Of a stretch of DNA of 64,000 nt, positions 54,111-63,164 are shown in pieces. Both the position numbers and the translations under genes were made by a program. Positions within the stretch are counted from its first letter, which is position 1. Every line of letters begins with the position of its first letter. The stretch is from Actinomycetota bacterium (GTDB lineage Bacteria > Actinomycetota > Geothermincolia > Geothermincolales > RBG-13-55-18), in the NCBI GenBank assembly GCA_014360685.1, contig JACIXB010000004.1, positions 45,883-109,882 of the forward strand, read 5' to 3'. Under the pieces are notes generated by a model. That model searched no databases. It was not told the origin of the DNA and worked only from the letters and a program-made list of their open reading frames with translations.

Positions 54111-55029
54111 CCTCTACCGCAGGCTTCACGGAAGGTTGAGGGGCCAGATATTGAGGGACGTGCCCCTCTCCGGTTACACCTCCTTCCGCATAGGCGGTCC
54201 CGCCGACCTCGTGGTGGCGCCAAAAGGCCAAGAGGAGCTGGTCCTGGTATGCCAGGCACTCCTGGAAGAAGGTTGCCGTTTCACAGTCCTGGGCAAGGGG
54301 AGCAACGTCCTGGTTTCCGATTCCGGCTACCGCGGGGTGGTGATCTTACTAACCCCAGGGTTGAAGAGGTCCCGCATTAAAGGTGAAGGTGAAGTTTATG
54401 TTGAGAGTGGATGTTTGTTGAACCGGCTGATCACCTGGTGCATGGCACACGGACTGGCGGGAATGGAGGAGCTGTCGGGAATTCCCGGCACCCTGGGGGG
54501 CGCGGTGCGCATGAACGCCGGGGCCCACGGGCGGTACATGGGGGACGTGGTGGGATCGGTAAAGGTCCTCAAGTTGGAAGGGGAGCAGATGGTGGAACAG
54601 GAGCTCACCGCGGAGGAGGTGGGCTTCGGCTACCGGAAGTCCACCGGAATAGGGGACGGTGATATAATATATGAAGTTAAACTTAAGCTTTATAATGAGG
54701 ATAAGGAAAGGATAAGGGCGAAGAGGGAGATGTACTTGGCTTGGAAGCGGGAGAGGCAACCGCTCAACAGGCCGTCAGCGGGCAGCATCTTTCTCAATCC
54801 GCCGGGCGTGAGCGCGGGAGAGGTGATAGAGAGATGCGGCCTGAAGGGCGCCAGGGAGGGCGACGCATTGGTATCTCCCAAGCATGCGAATTTCATCGTC
54901 AACGCGGGCAGGGCCACGGCGGAAGAGGTATTGCGTCTCATGAAAAGGATAAAGGAAGAGGTGTTCCGCAGGGAGGGGATAAAGTTGCAGGAGGAGATCA
55001 AGCTGATCGGTTTCGGCGAGGGGGAATAG
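54067..55029 (+). CDS. murB: UDP-N-acetylenolpyruvoylglucosamine reductase
   Basis: FAD-dependent reductase forming UDP-MurNAc. The 320-residue protein has YTSFRIGGPADLVV, GKGSNVLVSDSGY, GIPGTLGGAVRMNAGAHG and the catalytic serine in RPSAGSIFLNP, the type II pattern. Start choices are ATG 54067, GTG 54070 and GTG 54076. None has a fully convincing site. Two internal stretches (about 54375-54425 and 54660-54720) use AT-rich codons unlike the rest of the gene, although the protein motifs are continuous there. Confidence 0.92.
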   Translation: MVTVRGKDATRGIDNLYRRLHGRLRGQILRDVPLSGYTSFRIGGPADLVVAPKGQEELVLVCQALLEEGCRFTVLGKGSNVLVSDSGYRGVVILLTPGLKRSRIKGEGEVYVESGCLLNRLITWCMAHGLAGMEELSGIPGTLGGAVRMNAGAHGRYMGDVVGSVKVLKLEGEQMVEQELTAEEVGFGYRKSTGIGDGDIIYEVKLKLYNEDKERIRAKREMYLAWKRERQPLNRPSAGSIFLNPPGVSAGEVIERCGLKGAREGDALVSPKHANFIVNAGRATAEEVLRLMKRIKEEVFRREGIKLQEEIKLIGFGEGE

Positions 55030-55032
55030 GCG

Positions 55033-56004
55033 TTGCGCCGTAAATGGCAACGGGTGGCGGTGCTCATGGGCGGGGTTTCCGGGGAGAGGGATGTTTCCCT
55101 GAGGTCCGGAAGCGCCGTCTCCTCCGCCCTGCGGGATCTCGGCTACCAGGTTCTTGAGGTGGACCTGGGATCCTTGGCGGTGGAACAACTGGTTTCCCTG
55201 TCCTCCGAGGTGGAGGTGGCTTTTCTGGCCCTTCACGGACGCCTGGGAGAGGACGGGACGGTGCAGGGCGTGCTCGAGCTTTTGGGGGTGCCTTATACGG
55301 GTTCCGGGGTTTTGGCCAGCGCCTTGGCCATGGACAAGCGCATGTCCAAGCGCATCTTCCGCGCGGAGGGGATCCCGGTGGCCGAGGACGTGGTTATCAC
55401 GGCCGCCGATGTCCGGGCCGCGGGGCTGAGGCGGGTCGCGGAGGGGATAGCCCTGGACTTGGGTTTCCCGTGCATGGTCAAACCCAGCGGGGAGGGGTCC
55501 ACCCTGGGGTCCTCCAAGGCCGTGAATACCGAGGAGCTGGAGGAGGCCCTGGACACGGCTTTCCGTTACGACGACGTGGTGCTGGTGGAGAAGTATATCC
55601 AAGGGCGCGAGCTGACCGTCGGGCTCTTGGGGGAGGGCCCGGAGGCCCTGCCGGTTCTGGAGGTGGTGGCCAGCAAGGGGATATACGACTTCGAGTGCAA
55701 GTACACCCAGGGGATGACCCAGTACCTGGTGCCGGCGCCCGTACCGGAAGATCTTGCCGCTGAGTTGCAGCGCCTGGCTTTAAGGGCCCACCGGGCCCTG
55801 GGGTGCGAAGGGGTGTCGCGGGTGGATTTCATGGTTGACGGGGAGGGGAAGGCCTACTGCCTGGAGGTCAATACCCTGCCCGGCATGACCGAGCTGAGCC
55901 TGGTGCCCAAGGCCGCCGCCGCCGCCGGCTATACCTTCCAGGAGACGGTGGAGAGGATATTGAACACGGCGAGGGTCAAGGTGGGTCGCCGCGGTGCCGC
56001 GTAA
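55033..56004 (+). CDS. ddl: D-alanine:D-alanine ligase
   Basis: ATP-grasp ligase providing D-Ala-D-Ala for MurF. The 323-residue protein has VAVLMGGVSGERDVSLRSG, ALHGRLGEDGTVQG, the omega-loop region KYTQGMTQY, VKPSGEGSTLGSS, RVDFMVDG and EVNTLPGMTELS. The tyrosine-like KYTQGM context is the usual D-Ala form, with no VanA-type lactate feature seen. The TTG start lies three bases after the murB stop, with a GAGGGGG site. Confidence 0.93.
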   Translation: MRRKWQRVAVLMGGVSGERDVSLRSGSAVSSALRDLGYQVLEVDLGSLAVEQLVSLSSEVEVAFLALHGRLGEDGTVQGVLELLGVPYTGSGVLASALAMDKRMSKRIFRAEGIPVAEDVVITAADVRAAGLRRVAEGIALDLGFPCMVKPSGEGSTLGSSKAVNTEELEEALDTAFRYDDVVLVEKYIQGRELTVGLLGEGPEALPVLEVVASKGIYDFECKYTQGMTQYLVPAPVPEDLAAELQRLALRAHRALGCEGVSRVDFMVDGEGKAYCLEVNTLPGMTELSLVPKAAAAAGYTFQETVERILNTARVKVGRRGAA

Positions 56005-56435
56005 GGCGGACGGGGAACTTGGGAGGTGCATGGAAGCCGGAACCTGCGGCCGCAAGGCCGCTAGGTGCGTGAAGCGGCCGGTTGGAAGCCCTTTGCCTCG
56101 CGGCGTTTGGTGAAGGAGGATGGGTTGAGCGTGGCCGGGGGACGCGGGGAGTGGAGGGCGGAGGAACGGGACCCCTGGACCGGGGGTGCGCGCCGGGGGA
56201 CGCCGCGAATGGGAAGGGTTTCCCGAGGCGTTCGAGGGGAACACGGAGGGAACCGAATTTGTCTTTTCGGGCTCGGAGAGGAGAAGGTGAAGCGTATCCG
56301 GAAAGGGAAGGGGTGCGGGAGACGACGGGAACGGCCGCGGGAAAGCCCTCCCCAGGCAGGCCCCCACGGGGCGCGAAGCAGGTCGGCGGGAGGGCAAGCC
56401 GGGGAAGGGCGAGGGGAAGAGGAGAGAGGCGCGCG
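56005..56435 (+). other. uncertain region before ftsQ: leader or extended N-terminal tail
   Basis: This 431-base stretch is open in the ftsQ frame from 56082 but encodes only glycine/arginine-rich low-complexity sequence with codons (GGA, AGA, CCA) rare in the neighbouring genes. A TTG at 56259 has GGAGG nine bases upstream and could add 59 residues to FtsQ. Otherwise it is a long untranslated spacer. I see no other gene. Confidence 0.45.
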
Positions 56436-57335
56436 ATGGGTAAGAGAGGGGAGATCCTCACCCCCGGCGGGGCAAAGGTCTCCTCCCCCGGTGATGCGGC
56501 CGCGCGAAGGGCGGACCAATGGTCCCGGGTTGCTCGGCGTGCCGGGGTGGTAGCGAAGGGAAACAAGGGCCGGGCGGAGCCACTGCCCGAAGGGGAAAGG
56601 GAAGGGAAGCGCGGGGGAAGGGCGGCGGGTCGGCGGGGTAGGGTGCGCATGCTCCTGCTGACCCTGCTCGCTGCTTCCCTGGGGGCCATGGTATGGGTGT
56701 ATTTTTTCACCGACACGCTGAACGTCAAACGGGTGGAAATCTATGGAAACTGCAACTTGGACCCTGATTACCTGCGTTCCATATCCGGCGTGACCCCCCG
56801 TACCCACCTGTTGAAGATGGATGTCAAGGCCGTGGAGAAGGCGGTCCTGGCCGAACCTTACGTGCTCCGGGTAGAGGTGCGTAGGCGCTTTCCTCATACG
56901 GTGGTATTGAAGGTCATGGAGAGGACTCCCATCGGCTACCTGGTCCAGAACGGCAGGTTCCACCTCGTTGACGGGGAGGGATTGGTGTTGGAGAGCACCG
57001 ACCGGCGCCGGGAGCTCCCGGAGATAACCGGGTTTGATATACCCCTTCTTTACCCCGGCAAAAGGATCGAGGATCCCAGGTTCCAGGGCTTGGCCGCCAT
57101 ACTCGCGGAGTGGCCGGAAGATAACGGGGTCCGGGTAGGGGAGGCGGGTTACGCGGAGGGAGAGGGTTACTATCTTCTGGTGGAGGGGACCAAGGTCATC
57201 TTCGGTGATCAATCCGATTGCCGGCGCAAGACGGAGATCGCCATGGCCGCCATCCTGGAGGTCGCGCCCCGCTACGGGGGGCTGCGGTACGTGGACGTCA
57301 CATACCCCGACCATCCGGCGATAAAGCCCCGGTAG
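56436..57335 (+). CDS. ftsQ: cell division protein FtsQ (DivIB)
   Basis: Bitopic division protein. From the ATG at 56436 (299 residues) it has a 70-residue basic cytoplasmic tail, one membrane helix (MLLLTLLAASLGAMVWVYFF), a POTRA domain opening VKRVEIYGNCNLDPDYLRSISG and TPRTHLLKMDVKAVEKAV, and the FtsQ beta domain (VVLKVMERTPIGYLV). An alternative start at TTG 56259 would lengthen the tail. It lies between ddl and ftsZ as in other dcw clusters. Confidence 0.88.
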   Translation: MGKRGEILTPGGAKVSSPGDAAARRADQWSRVARRAGVVAKGNKGRAEPLPEGEREGKRGGRAAGRRGRVRMLLLTLLAASLGAMVWVYFFTDTLNVKRVEIYGNCNLDPDYLRSISGVTPRTHLLKMDVKAVEKAVLAEPYVLRVEVRRRFPHTVVLKVMERTPIGYLVQNGRFHLVDGEGLVLESTDRRRELPEITGFDIPLLYPGKRIEDPRFQGLAAILAEWPEDNGVRVGEAGYAEGEGYYLLVEGTKVIFGDQSDCRRKTEIAMAAILEVAPRYGGLRYVDVTYPDHPAIKPR

Positions 57336-57852
57336 GCCCTGCACCATCCGGGCCGGCAGCCCCTCGGCTGCCCGGCTGGGCACCCTGCGGAGGGGAGAAT
57401 TTTTATCCCGCAGGGCCCTGTCGTCTTTTCCGGCCTTGTTTCGATTGAGACTTAACATTTAGGCCATAAAAGAAGTATAATCTTTCCGTAAAGGTACATG
57501 TTGCTTGACATGGTGAATATTCCGTCGAGGCGACCCGGTGGCGGAAACGAAGTGATGGCGGCGTAGAGAAACGCCTTTCCCGCGCGCGGGTCTTGGGACT
57601 CCCCGTCGGGAGAGGGAGTCCGGAAGGAGCCGATCATTCTCCTCCGGAGGTAGCCTTGGCACACGGGAAAGCCTTGTTCGGGCTTCGAGAGGAAGCCGGG
57701 AGGGGAAGGATTCGGCCTTCAGGCCGTCGTAGTTATTATTTGGGCAGGAGGAAGAAAAAGGAAAAGCGGAAACCCTAAAGCAATGGTATAAGGTTTTTGA
57801 GCGCCTCGCGAATATCATGTCGAGGGGGCACGGGGTAAAGGAGGGACTGGAA
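57336..57852 (+). other. ftsQ-ftsZ intergenic leader, no ftsA
   Basis: In many bacteria ftsA occupies this place. Here there is no gene, and no open frame shows actin-fold motifs. The stretch holds an 8-bp hairpin with a 17-base loop (57383-57415), the ftsZ promoter, and a second perfect 8-bp hairpin GGACTCCC/GGGAGTCC (57596-57621) within the 5' leader, plus a short CGGCCTTCAGGCCG palindrome near 57713. Confidence 0.65.
57452..57481 (+). promoter_or_regulatory. ftsZ promoter
   Basis: TTAACA (57452-57457), 18-base spacer, TATAAT (57476-57481), a perfect -10 and a -35 with one mismatch, in an AT-rich island. It predicts a leader of about 365 bases before the ftsZ start at 57853, long for a division gene. 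Confidence 0.75.
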
Positions 57853-58914
57853 ATGCCGGAAACCGCGACCAATTACCTGGCGGTAATCAAGGTGGTCGGC
57901 GTCGGGGGAGGAGGCACCAACGCCATCAACCGCATGATCGACGCCGGACTCAAGGGAGTGGAATTCGTGGCCATCAACACCGACGCCCAGGCCCTCCTCA
58001 TGTCCGATGCGGACGTGAAGGTGTATATCGGGGGCAACATAACCAGGGGCCTGGGGGCGGGATCCAATCCCGAGATCGGTGAGCAGGCCGCCCTGGAGAA
58101 CCGGGAGGCAATCGCCGAGGCCATCAAGGGAGCGGACATGGTCTTCATCACCGCCGGGAAGGGGGGAGGGACGGGCACCGGGGCTTCCCCCGTCGTGGCG
58201 GAGATAGCCAAGGAGCAGGGAGCCCTGACCATCGGGGTGGTGACAAGGCCCTTCTCCTTCGAGGGGCGAAAAAGGGCTCAGCAGGCGGAGATGGGGATCG
58301 AGAAGCTGCGCGAGAAGGTGGATACCCTGATCATCATCCCCAACGATCGCCTCCTCGAGGTGGCGGAGCAGAAGACCTCCATTCTCAACGCCTTCCGCAT
58401 GGCGGATGACATCCTCCGCCAGGGGGTGCAGGGCATAACCGACCTCATCACCGTGCCGGGACTGATCAACCTGGACTTCGCCGACGTGCGGACCATCATG
58501 TCCAATGCCGGTTCGGCCCTCATGGGCATAGGCGTGGCCACGGGGGAAAACCGGGCCTCCGAGGCGGCGCGGGCGGCCATCTCCAGTCCCCTCCTGGAAG
58601 CCTCCATCGAGGGGGCCAAAGGCATTCTCCTCAACATCTCCGGTGGTTCGGACCTCGGCCTCTTCGAGGTCAACGAGGCGGCGGAGATAATCGCCAGCGT
58701 GGCCGACCCGGACGCCAACATCATCTTCGGCGCGGTCATCGACGATTCCCTGGGGGACGAGTTGAAGGTGACGGTGATCGCCACCGGGTTCGAGTTCGGC
58801 ACCGCTCCCACCCGTTCGGGCCGCAAGGCCCTGAAGACGGAGGCACCGCCGGAGAAGACCATGGTCTTCGAGTCCGAGGAACTGGACATCCCCGTGTTCC
58901 TGCGCAACAAGTAA
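57853..58914 (+). CDS. ftsZ: cell division GTPase FtsZ
   Basis: Tubulin homologue forming the Z ring. The 353-residue protein has [15 protein letters not shown], the GTP-binding signature [22 protein letters not shown], the T7 catalytic region [11 protein letters not shown], and a short C-terminal tail ending in the conserved peptide DIPVFLRNK used to bind partners such as SepF or FtsA. The ATG at 57853 has AAAGGAGG eight bases upstream. A 36-base longer frame is not preferred. It has its own promoter and terminator. Confidence 0.96.
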   Translation: MPETATNYLAVIKVVGVGGGGTNAINRMIDAGLKGVEFVAINTDAQALLMSDADVKVYIGGNITRGLGAGSNPEIGEQAALENREAIAEAIKGADMVFITAGKGGGTGTGASPVVAEIAKEQGALTIGVVTRPFSFEGRKRAQQAEMGIEKLREKVDTLIIIPNDRLLEVAEQKTSILNAFRMADDILRQGVQGITDLITVPGLINLDFADVRTIMSNAGSALMGIGVATGENRASEAARAAISSPLLEASIEGAKGILLNISGGSDLGLFEVNEAAEIIASVADPDANIIFGAVIDDSLGDELKVTVIATGFEFGTAPTRSGRKALKTEAPPEKTMVFESEELDIPVFLRNK

Positions 58915-58958
58915 GCGCCTGCCGCCATCCGGACTTGGTAGGCGGCCGGAGGTTCACC

Positions 58959-58994
58959 GCGAGGCGGTTTTGCGCCGCTTCGCTTTCTTCTTTG
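58959..58994 (+). terminator. intrinsic terminator after ftsZ
   Basis: Stem GCGAGGCGG/CCGCTTCGC (one G-U pair) with loop TTTTGCG followed by TTTCTTCTTTG, 45 bases after the ftsZ stop. It closes the dcw cluster before a new promoter. Confidence 0.75.
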
Positions 58995-59151
58995 TCGGGT
59001 CAGGAGGCAAAAAAGGCCCCATTCCGAGAGGGATGGGACGGGGAAGAGAGAGGAGGGTGGGATATTTTCCATCACTCCCAAAGAAGAGCGGGCGGCGCCT
59101 TGGTTTGCCGGTGCACGGTCGAATGGCGGGGAGGCGGAGGAGCGGATGACG

Positions 59152-59181
59152 TTGTCAGGCGTGGAAGCCCCTCCTTAATAT
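59152..59181 (+). promoter_or_regulatory. promoter of the radical SAM-rng operon
   Basis: TTGTCA (59152-59157), 18-base spacer, TAATAT (59176-59181), about 58 bases before the ATG of the radical SAM gene. Confidence 0.65.
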
Positions 59182-59238
59182 GTATAAGTCGGCCAAGACA
59201 CGGTCCGGGCCGCGGAGGAGGGCGGCGCCCCGGGGAGC

Positions 59239-61155
59239 ATGACGCGGGAACAGCGAGAGGCCAGTGACGTGATCGAGGCGGGAAAGAGGATGGGTGACGG
59301 AGTGGACTCCGTGAGCACGTTTTTCAAGCGGGATATCGGGCTGGTGAGCAAGCCGGGACGCTACCTGGGAATCGAGGTCAACGCCCGGCATAAGCCCCTT
59401 TCCACTCCGGGGACCAATTGCGTGCTGGTCTATCCGGACGTTTACGAGATCGGCATGTCCCACCTGGGGCTGGCCATCCTCTACGAGGAGATAAACGACC
59501 GCGAGGATTCCATGGCCGACCGCGCCTACCTCCCCTGGGTGGACATGCAGGAGCTTATGGAGAGAAAGGGAATCCCCCTCTTCGGCCTGGAGAGCAGGGT
59601 TCCTCTGGGGCTCTTCGACCTGGTGGGCATAACCCTCCAGCATGAGCTGACTTACGCCAACGTGCTCAGGATACTTTCCCTGGCCGGCATTCCCCTGCGC
59701 TCCGCGGAGCGGAGGGACTCCGACCCCCTGGTGGTGGGCGGTGGGCCGGGAGCCTACAACCCCGAGCCGGTGGCGGACTTCTTCGACTTCCTGGTTCTGG
59801 GAGAGGGGGAGGAGGTCATCCACGAGATACTGGACGCGGTGCGCGAATGGAAACATATGGGAAAGAAGGACCGGCGTGGTTTCCTGCGGCGCTGCGCATC
59901 CATCCCCGGTGTTTACGTACCCTCCCTTTACCGTGTGCACTACCGTCCCGACGGCACAGTCTCCGGCATCGAACCCCTGGAGGGTGCACCCCTTCCGGTG
60001 CACAAGCGGGTGGTCCCGGATCTGAACGAGAAGGTCAAGCCCCGTAGGCCTCCGGTACCACTGGTGGAGTCGGTGCACGACCGCTGCAGCCTGGAAATCT
60101 TCCGGGGATGCACCCGGGGGTGCCGCTTCTGCCAGGCGGGGATGGTCTACCGCCCGGTGAGGGAGAGGAGCGAGGACCTCCTGCATGGCTGGGGACGGGA
60201 GTTGGTCTCCGCCACGGGGTGCGACGAACTCTCCCTCTCCTCCCTGAGCAGCGCCGACTACACGAGGATCAACTCCCTGGCGGAAAGGCTGTCCGAAGAC
60301 CTGGAGAGGAAAGGGGTGGCGGTCTCCCTTCCTTCCCTGCGCACGGATTCCTTTTCCGTGGAGCTGGCCTCCAGGGTGGGAAGGATTCGCAAGACGGGGC
60401 TCACCCTGGCCCCCGAGGTAGCCTCACCCCGGCTGCGGGCGGTCATCAACAAGGAGTTGTCCGACCGGGACCTCCTGGAGGCGGTAGGGGCGGCCTACCG
60501 GGAGGGATGGCGGAAGATGAAGCTCTATTTCATGGTCGGCCTGCCCGGTGAGGAGGAGGGGGATGTGGAGGCCATCTGCGGCCTGGTCCGGCGCATCATG
60601 CGGGAGGGTGACGGCGGGGGGCCTCCCCGCGGACTCCGTCTTTCGGTGAGCGTTTCCACCTTCGTGCCCAAGCCGCATACCCCTTTCCAGTGGGCGAGGC
60701 AGATCTCCCTGCCGGAGACCGCCCGGCGCCATTTCATCCTCAAGGAGGGGTTGCGCATCAAGGGGGTGACCTGGAAGTGGCACACCCGGGAAATGAGTTA
60801 CCTGGAGGGAGTCCTGGCCCGGGGTGACCGGCGGCTGGGGCCGGTGGTGGAGGCGGCGGCCCGCGAGGGGTGTCTGGACAACTGGAGCGAGTTCTTTTCC
60901 TGGGAGCGCTGGAGGCGGGCCCTGGAGGGGTACGGCCTGGACCCCGCTTGGTACGTGGAGAGGGAGAGGGGCGAGGAGGAGATCTTCCCCTGGGAACACC
61001 TTTCCGCCGGAGTGAAGAAATCCTTCCTGTGGGAGGAATACCTCAAGGCCCTCCGGGGAGAGCCGACACCCGACTGCCGTTTCGCCGATTGCACGGATTG
61101 CGGCGCCTGTGACGGGAAGGAGATCGTCAACCGGTTGGCGGGAGGGGGAAGGTGA
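59239..61155 (+). CDS. radical SAM protein of the TIGR03960 family
   Basis: A 638-residue enzyme with an N-terminal cobalamin-binding-like region (NCVLVYPDVYEIGMSHLG), the radical SAM cluster motif GCTRGCRFCQAG (CxxxCxxC, about residue 290), and a C-terminal cysteine-rich end CRFADCTDCGAC. It is found next to a DUF2344 partner and an RNase G gene in many bacteria, as here. Substrate unknown. A tRNA or rRNA modification role has been suggested from such contexts, which is inference. Its stop overlaps the partner start by four bases. Confidence 0.85.
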   Translation: MTREQREASDVIEAGKRMGDGVDSVSTFFKRDIGLVSKPGRYLGIEVNARHKPLSTPGTNCVLVYPDVYEIGMSHLGLAILYEEINDREDSMADRAYLPWVDMQELMERKGIPLFGLESRVPLGLFDLVGITLQHELTYANVLRILSLAGIPLRSAERRDSDPLVVGGGPGAYNPEPVADFFDFLVLGEGEEVIHEILDAVREWKHMGKKDRRGFLRRCASIPGVYVPSLYRVHYRPDGTVSGIEPLEGAPLPVHKRVVPDLNEKVKPRRPPVPLVESVHDRCSLEIFRGCTRGCRFCQAGMVYRPVRERSEDLLHGWGRELVSATGCDELSLSSLSSADYTRINSLAERLSEDLERKGVAVSLPSLRTDSFSVELASRVGRIRKTGLTLAPEVASPRLRAVINKELSDRDLLEAVGAAYREGWRKMKLYFMVGLPGEEEGDVEAICGLVRRIMREGDGGGPPRGLRLSVSVSTFVPKPHTPFQWARQISLPETARRHFILKEGLRIKGVTWKWHTREMSYLEGVLARGDRRLGPVVEAAAREGCLDNWSEFFSWERWRRALEGYGLDPAWYVERERGEEEIFPWEHLSAGVKKSFLWEEYLKALRGEPTPDCRFADCTDCGACDGKEIVNRLAGGGR

Positions 61156-61739
61156 AACGGCTATTGGTAAAATATTACAAGAAGGGCGACGCCGCCTTTC
61201 TCTCCCACCGGGAGACCATGCGGGTCCTGGAGAGGGCCCTGCGCCGCTCCGGGGCGGACCTCGTCTTCACCTCCGGTTTTCATCCCCGGGTGAAGATGAG
61301 CTTCTCCCCGGCCCTCCCCCTCGGGGTGGCGGCGGAGGCGGAATACCTGGAAGCGGCCGTGGAGGGGGAACCCGACTTGGAGGAGATGATCAAGAGGATG
61401 AACGATGCGCTGCCGGAGGGGATGGGGGTGACTTCCCTCCAGGTCATGCCCGGATACATGCCCAAGCTCTCCCGCTGGGCCCGCTACGGCCTCTACCGGG
61501 TGGAGGGCGGAGGCGGCGCCCTCCATCTCTGCATGCGGTTGGACGGCGAGGGTGGAGGCAGGTTGCGCGACGCCTTGCAGCTGCTGAAGGAACGTCTGGG
61601 CGTGGAAGCCGAGGCGGTGACCAGGGTGGGCATCTACGCTTCCCGCGACGAGATCCTGGAGGAAAATCCCGGAAAAGTATATTTTTACCATGCGGGGAAA
61701 GGGGAGCTGGAGGAAATGGAGGACAGCGGTGCTGGATAG
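61152..61739 (+). CDS. DUF2344/TIGR03936 protein, partner of the radical SAM enzyme
   Basis: A 195-residue protein beginning LVKYYKKGDAAFLSHRETMRVLERAL with FTSGFHPRVKMSFSPALPLGV, the typical TIGR03936 signature. In some lineages it is fused to the radical SAM protein. Here it is separate but overlaps it in a GTGA start, indicating coupled translation. Function unknown. Confidence 0.88.
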   Translation: MKRLLVKYYKKGDAAFLSHRETMRVLERALRRSGADLVFTSGFHPRVKMSFSPALPLGVAAEAEYLEAAVEGEPDLEEMIKRMNDALPEGMGVTSLQVMPGYMPKLSRWARYGLYRVEGGGGALHLCMRLDGEGGGRLRDALQLLKERLGVEAEAVTRVGIYASRDEILEENPGKVYFYHAGKGELEEMEDSGAG

Positions 61740-63009
61740 GAGGAGGAAAGGCCTCGAGATCCGGGAGGTCAGCCCGGCGGAAAAGGAGATCGTCGTGGCC
61801 GTTTACGACGGAGAGACCCGGGTCGCGGTCATGGAGAAGGGCGTCCTGCAGGAGATCTTCGTGGAACACGCGGACCGGAGGAGTATCGTCGGCGACATAT
61901 ACAAGGGTCGGGTGCAGAACGTCCTCCCGGGCATGGAGGCCGCTTTCGTGGACATAGGGCACAACCGTAACGCCCTGCTCTACGTGGGGGACATCTACGT
62001 CGACCGGTCGAAGGCGGGGGGCAAGCCGGACATCACCAAGCTCCTCAAGGTGGGGCAACCGGTGGTGGTCCAGGTGACCAAGGACCCCATGGGCGGCAAA
62101 GGGGCGCGGTTGACCACCTACCTTTCCATTCCCGGGCGGTATCTGGTGCTCCTGCCCCAGAACGATACCGTGGGCATCTCGCATAAACTGAGCGAGCAGG
62201 ATCGGGAGAGGTTGCGACGCCTGGTGGAGGAAGTGAAGCCCAAGGGAGTGGGCCTCATCGTGCGCACCGCGGCCCGGGACGCGGAAGCGGCGGAGCTCAG
62301 GAAGAGCCTGGCCTACCTGAGCAAGGTATGGCACCAGGTGCGCAGGAATTCCGAGAAGAAAAGGGCGCCGGCCGTCCTCTACCAGGAACCGGAGCTGGAG
62401 ATAAAGGTGGTGCGGGACATCATGGACGCCGGCTTCGAACGGATATTGGTGGATTCCCACCGCTCCTTCCGCCGTCTCCGCCACTACCTGAGGATGGTGG
62501 CGCCGGACCTGGCCGACCGGGTCCTGCATTACACCGGCTCCACGCCGCTTTTCGAGGCTCTGGACATCAACCGGCAGATAAAGGACGCCCTGCGCCGCGA
62601 AGTGCCCCTGCCGTCGGGCGGCTACATCGTCATCGACACCACGGAGGCCTTGACGGCCATCGACGTGAACACGGGGAGGTTCGTGGGCGACAAGTCCCTC
62701 GAGGATACCGTGCTCCAGACCAACATCGAGGCGGTCACGGAGGTGGTGAGGCAACTCCGCCTGCGGGACATCGGCGGCATCATCATCATAGATTTCATCG
62801 ACATGAACGAATCCCGGAACCGAAGGGCGGTTCTCAAGGCCTTAAACCGGGAGCTGGAGAAGGATCGCACCAAGACCTACGTCGTGGAGCTCACCAAGCT
62901 CGGCCTGGTGGAGATGACCCGCAAGAACGTCTCCGAGGGCTTGATGGAAGCTTTCGGCGAGGCCTGCCCGGTGTGCAAGGGCCGGGGTATGGTCTTCCGC
63001 GAGCCTTGA
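61729..63009 (+). CDS. rng: ribonuclease G/E family endoribonuclease
   Basis: A 426-residue RNase G-like endonuclease acting on rRNA and mRNA 5' monophosphate ends. It shows an S1-like N-terminal domain (DIYKGRVQNVLPGMEAAFVDIG), ISHKLSEQDRERL, catalytic aspartates in AIDVNTGRFVG and IIIDFIDMNESRNR, and the zinc-link CPVCKGRG near the C-terminus. No RNase E-type C-terminal scaffold is present. The GTG at 61729 lies six bases after GGAGG and overlaps the DUF2344 gene by 11 bases. An ATG at 61690 is the longer alternative. Confidence 0.93.
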   Translation: MLDRRRKGLEIREVSPAEKEIVVAVYDGETRVAVMEKGVLQEIFVEHADRRSIVGDIYKGRVQNVLPGMEAAFVDIGHNRNALLYVGDIYVDRSKAGGKPDITKLLKVGQPVVVQVTKDPMGGKGARLTTYLSIPGRYLVLLPQNDTVGISHKLSEQDRERLRRLVEEVKPKGVGLIVRTAARDAEAAELRKSLAYLSKVWHQVRRNSEKKRAPAVLYQEPELEIKVVRDIMDAGFERILVDSHRSFRRLRHYLRMVAPDLADRVLHYTGSTPLFEALDINRQIKDALRREVPLPSGGYIVIDTTEALTAIDVNTGRFVGDKSLEDTVLQTNIEAVTEVVRQLRLRDIGGIIIIDFIDMNESRNRRAVLKALNRELEKDRTKTYVVELTKLGLVEMTRKNVSEGLMEAFGEACPVCKGRGMVFREP

Positions 63010-63164
63010 CGGGGGTCGCCTTCCGGGAAGGCGGCGGGGATGGGATGTAACGGCGGGAGGGCGGACGGCACCCTCTTGCCTCAGAGTGGTCAATCCGTGG
63101 AGCGTGGGGAGACGGCACGCCCCGCGGGGGAGGCGGGTTTGCCCGTGGAAGGGAGGAGAGCCCC

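Noticed and set aside
57593..57778. 61-codon open frame between ftsQ and ftsZ
   Set aside because: Lysine/arginine-rich low-complexity translation with no ribosome binding site. It lies in the ftsZ leader.
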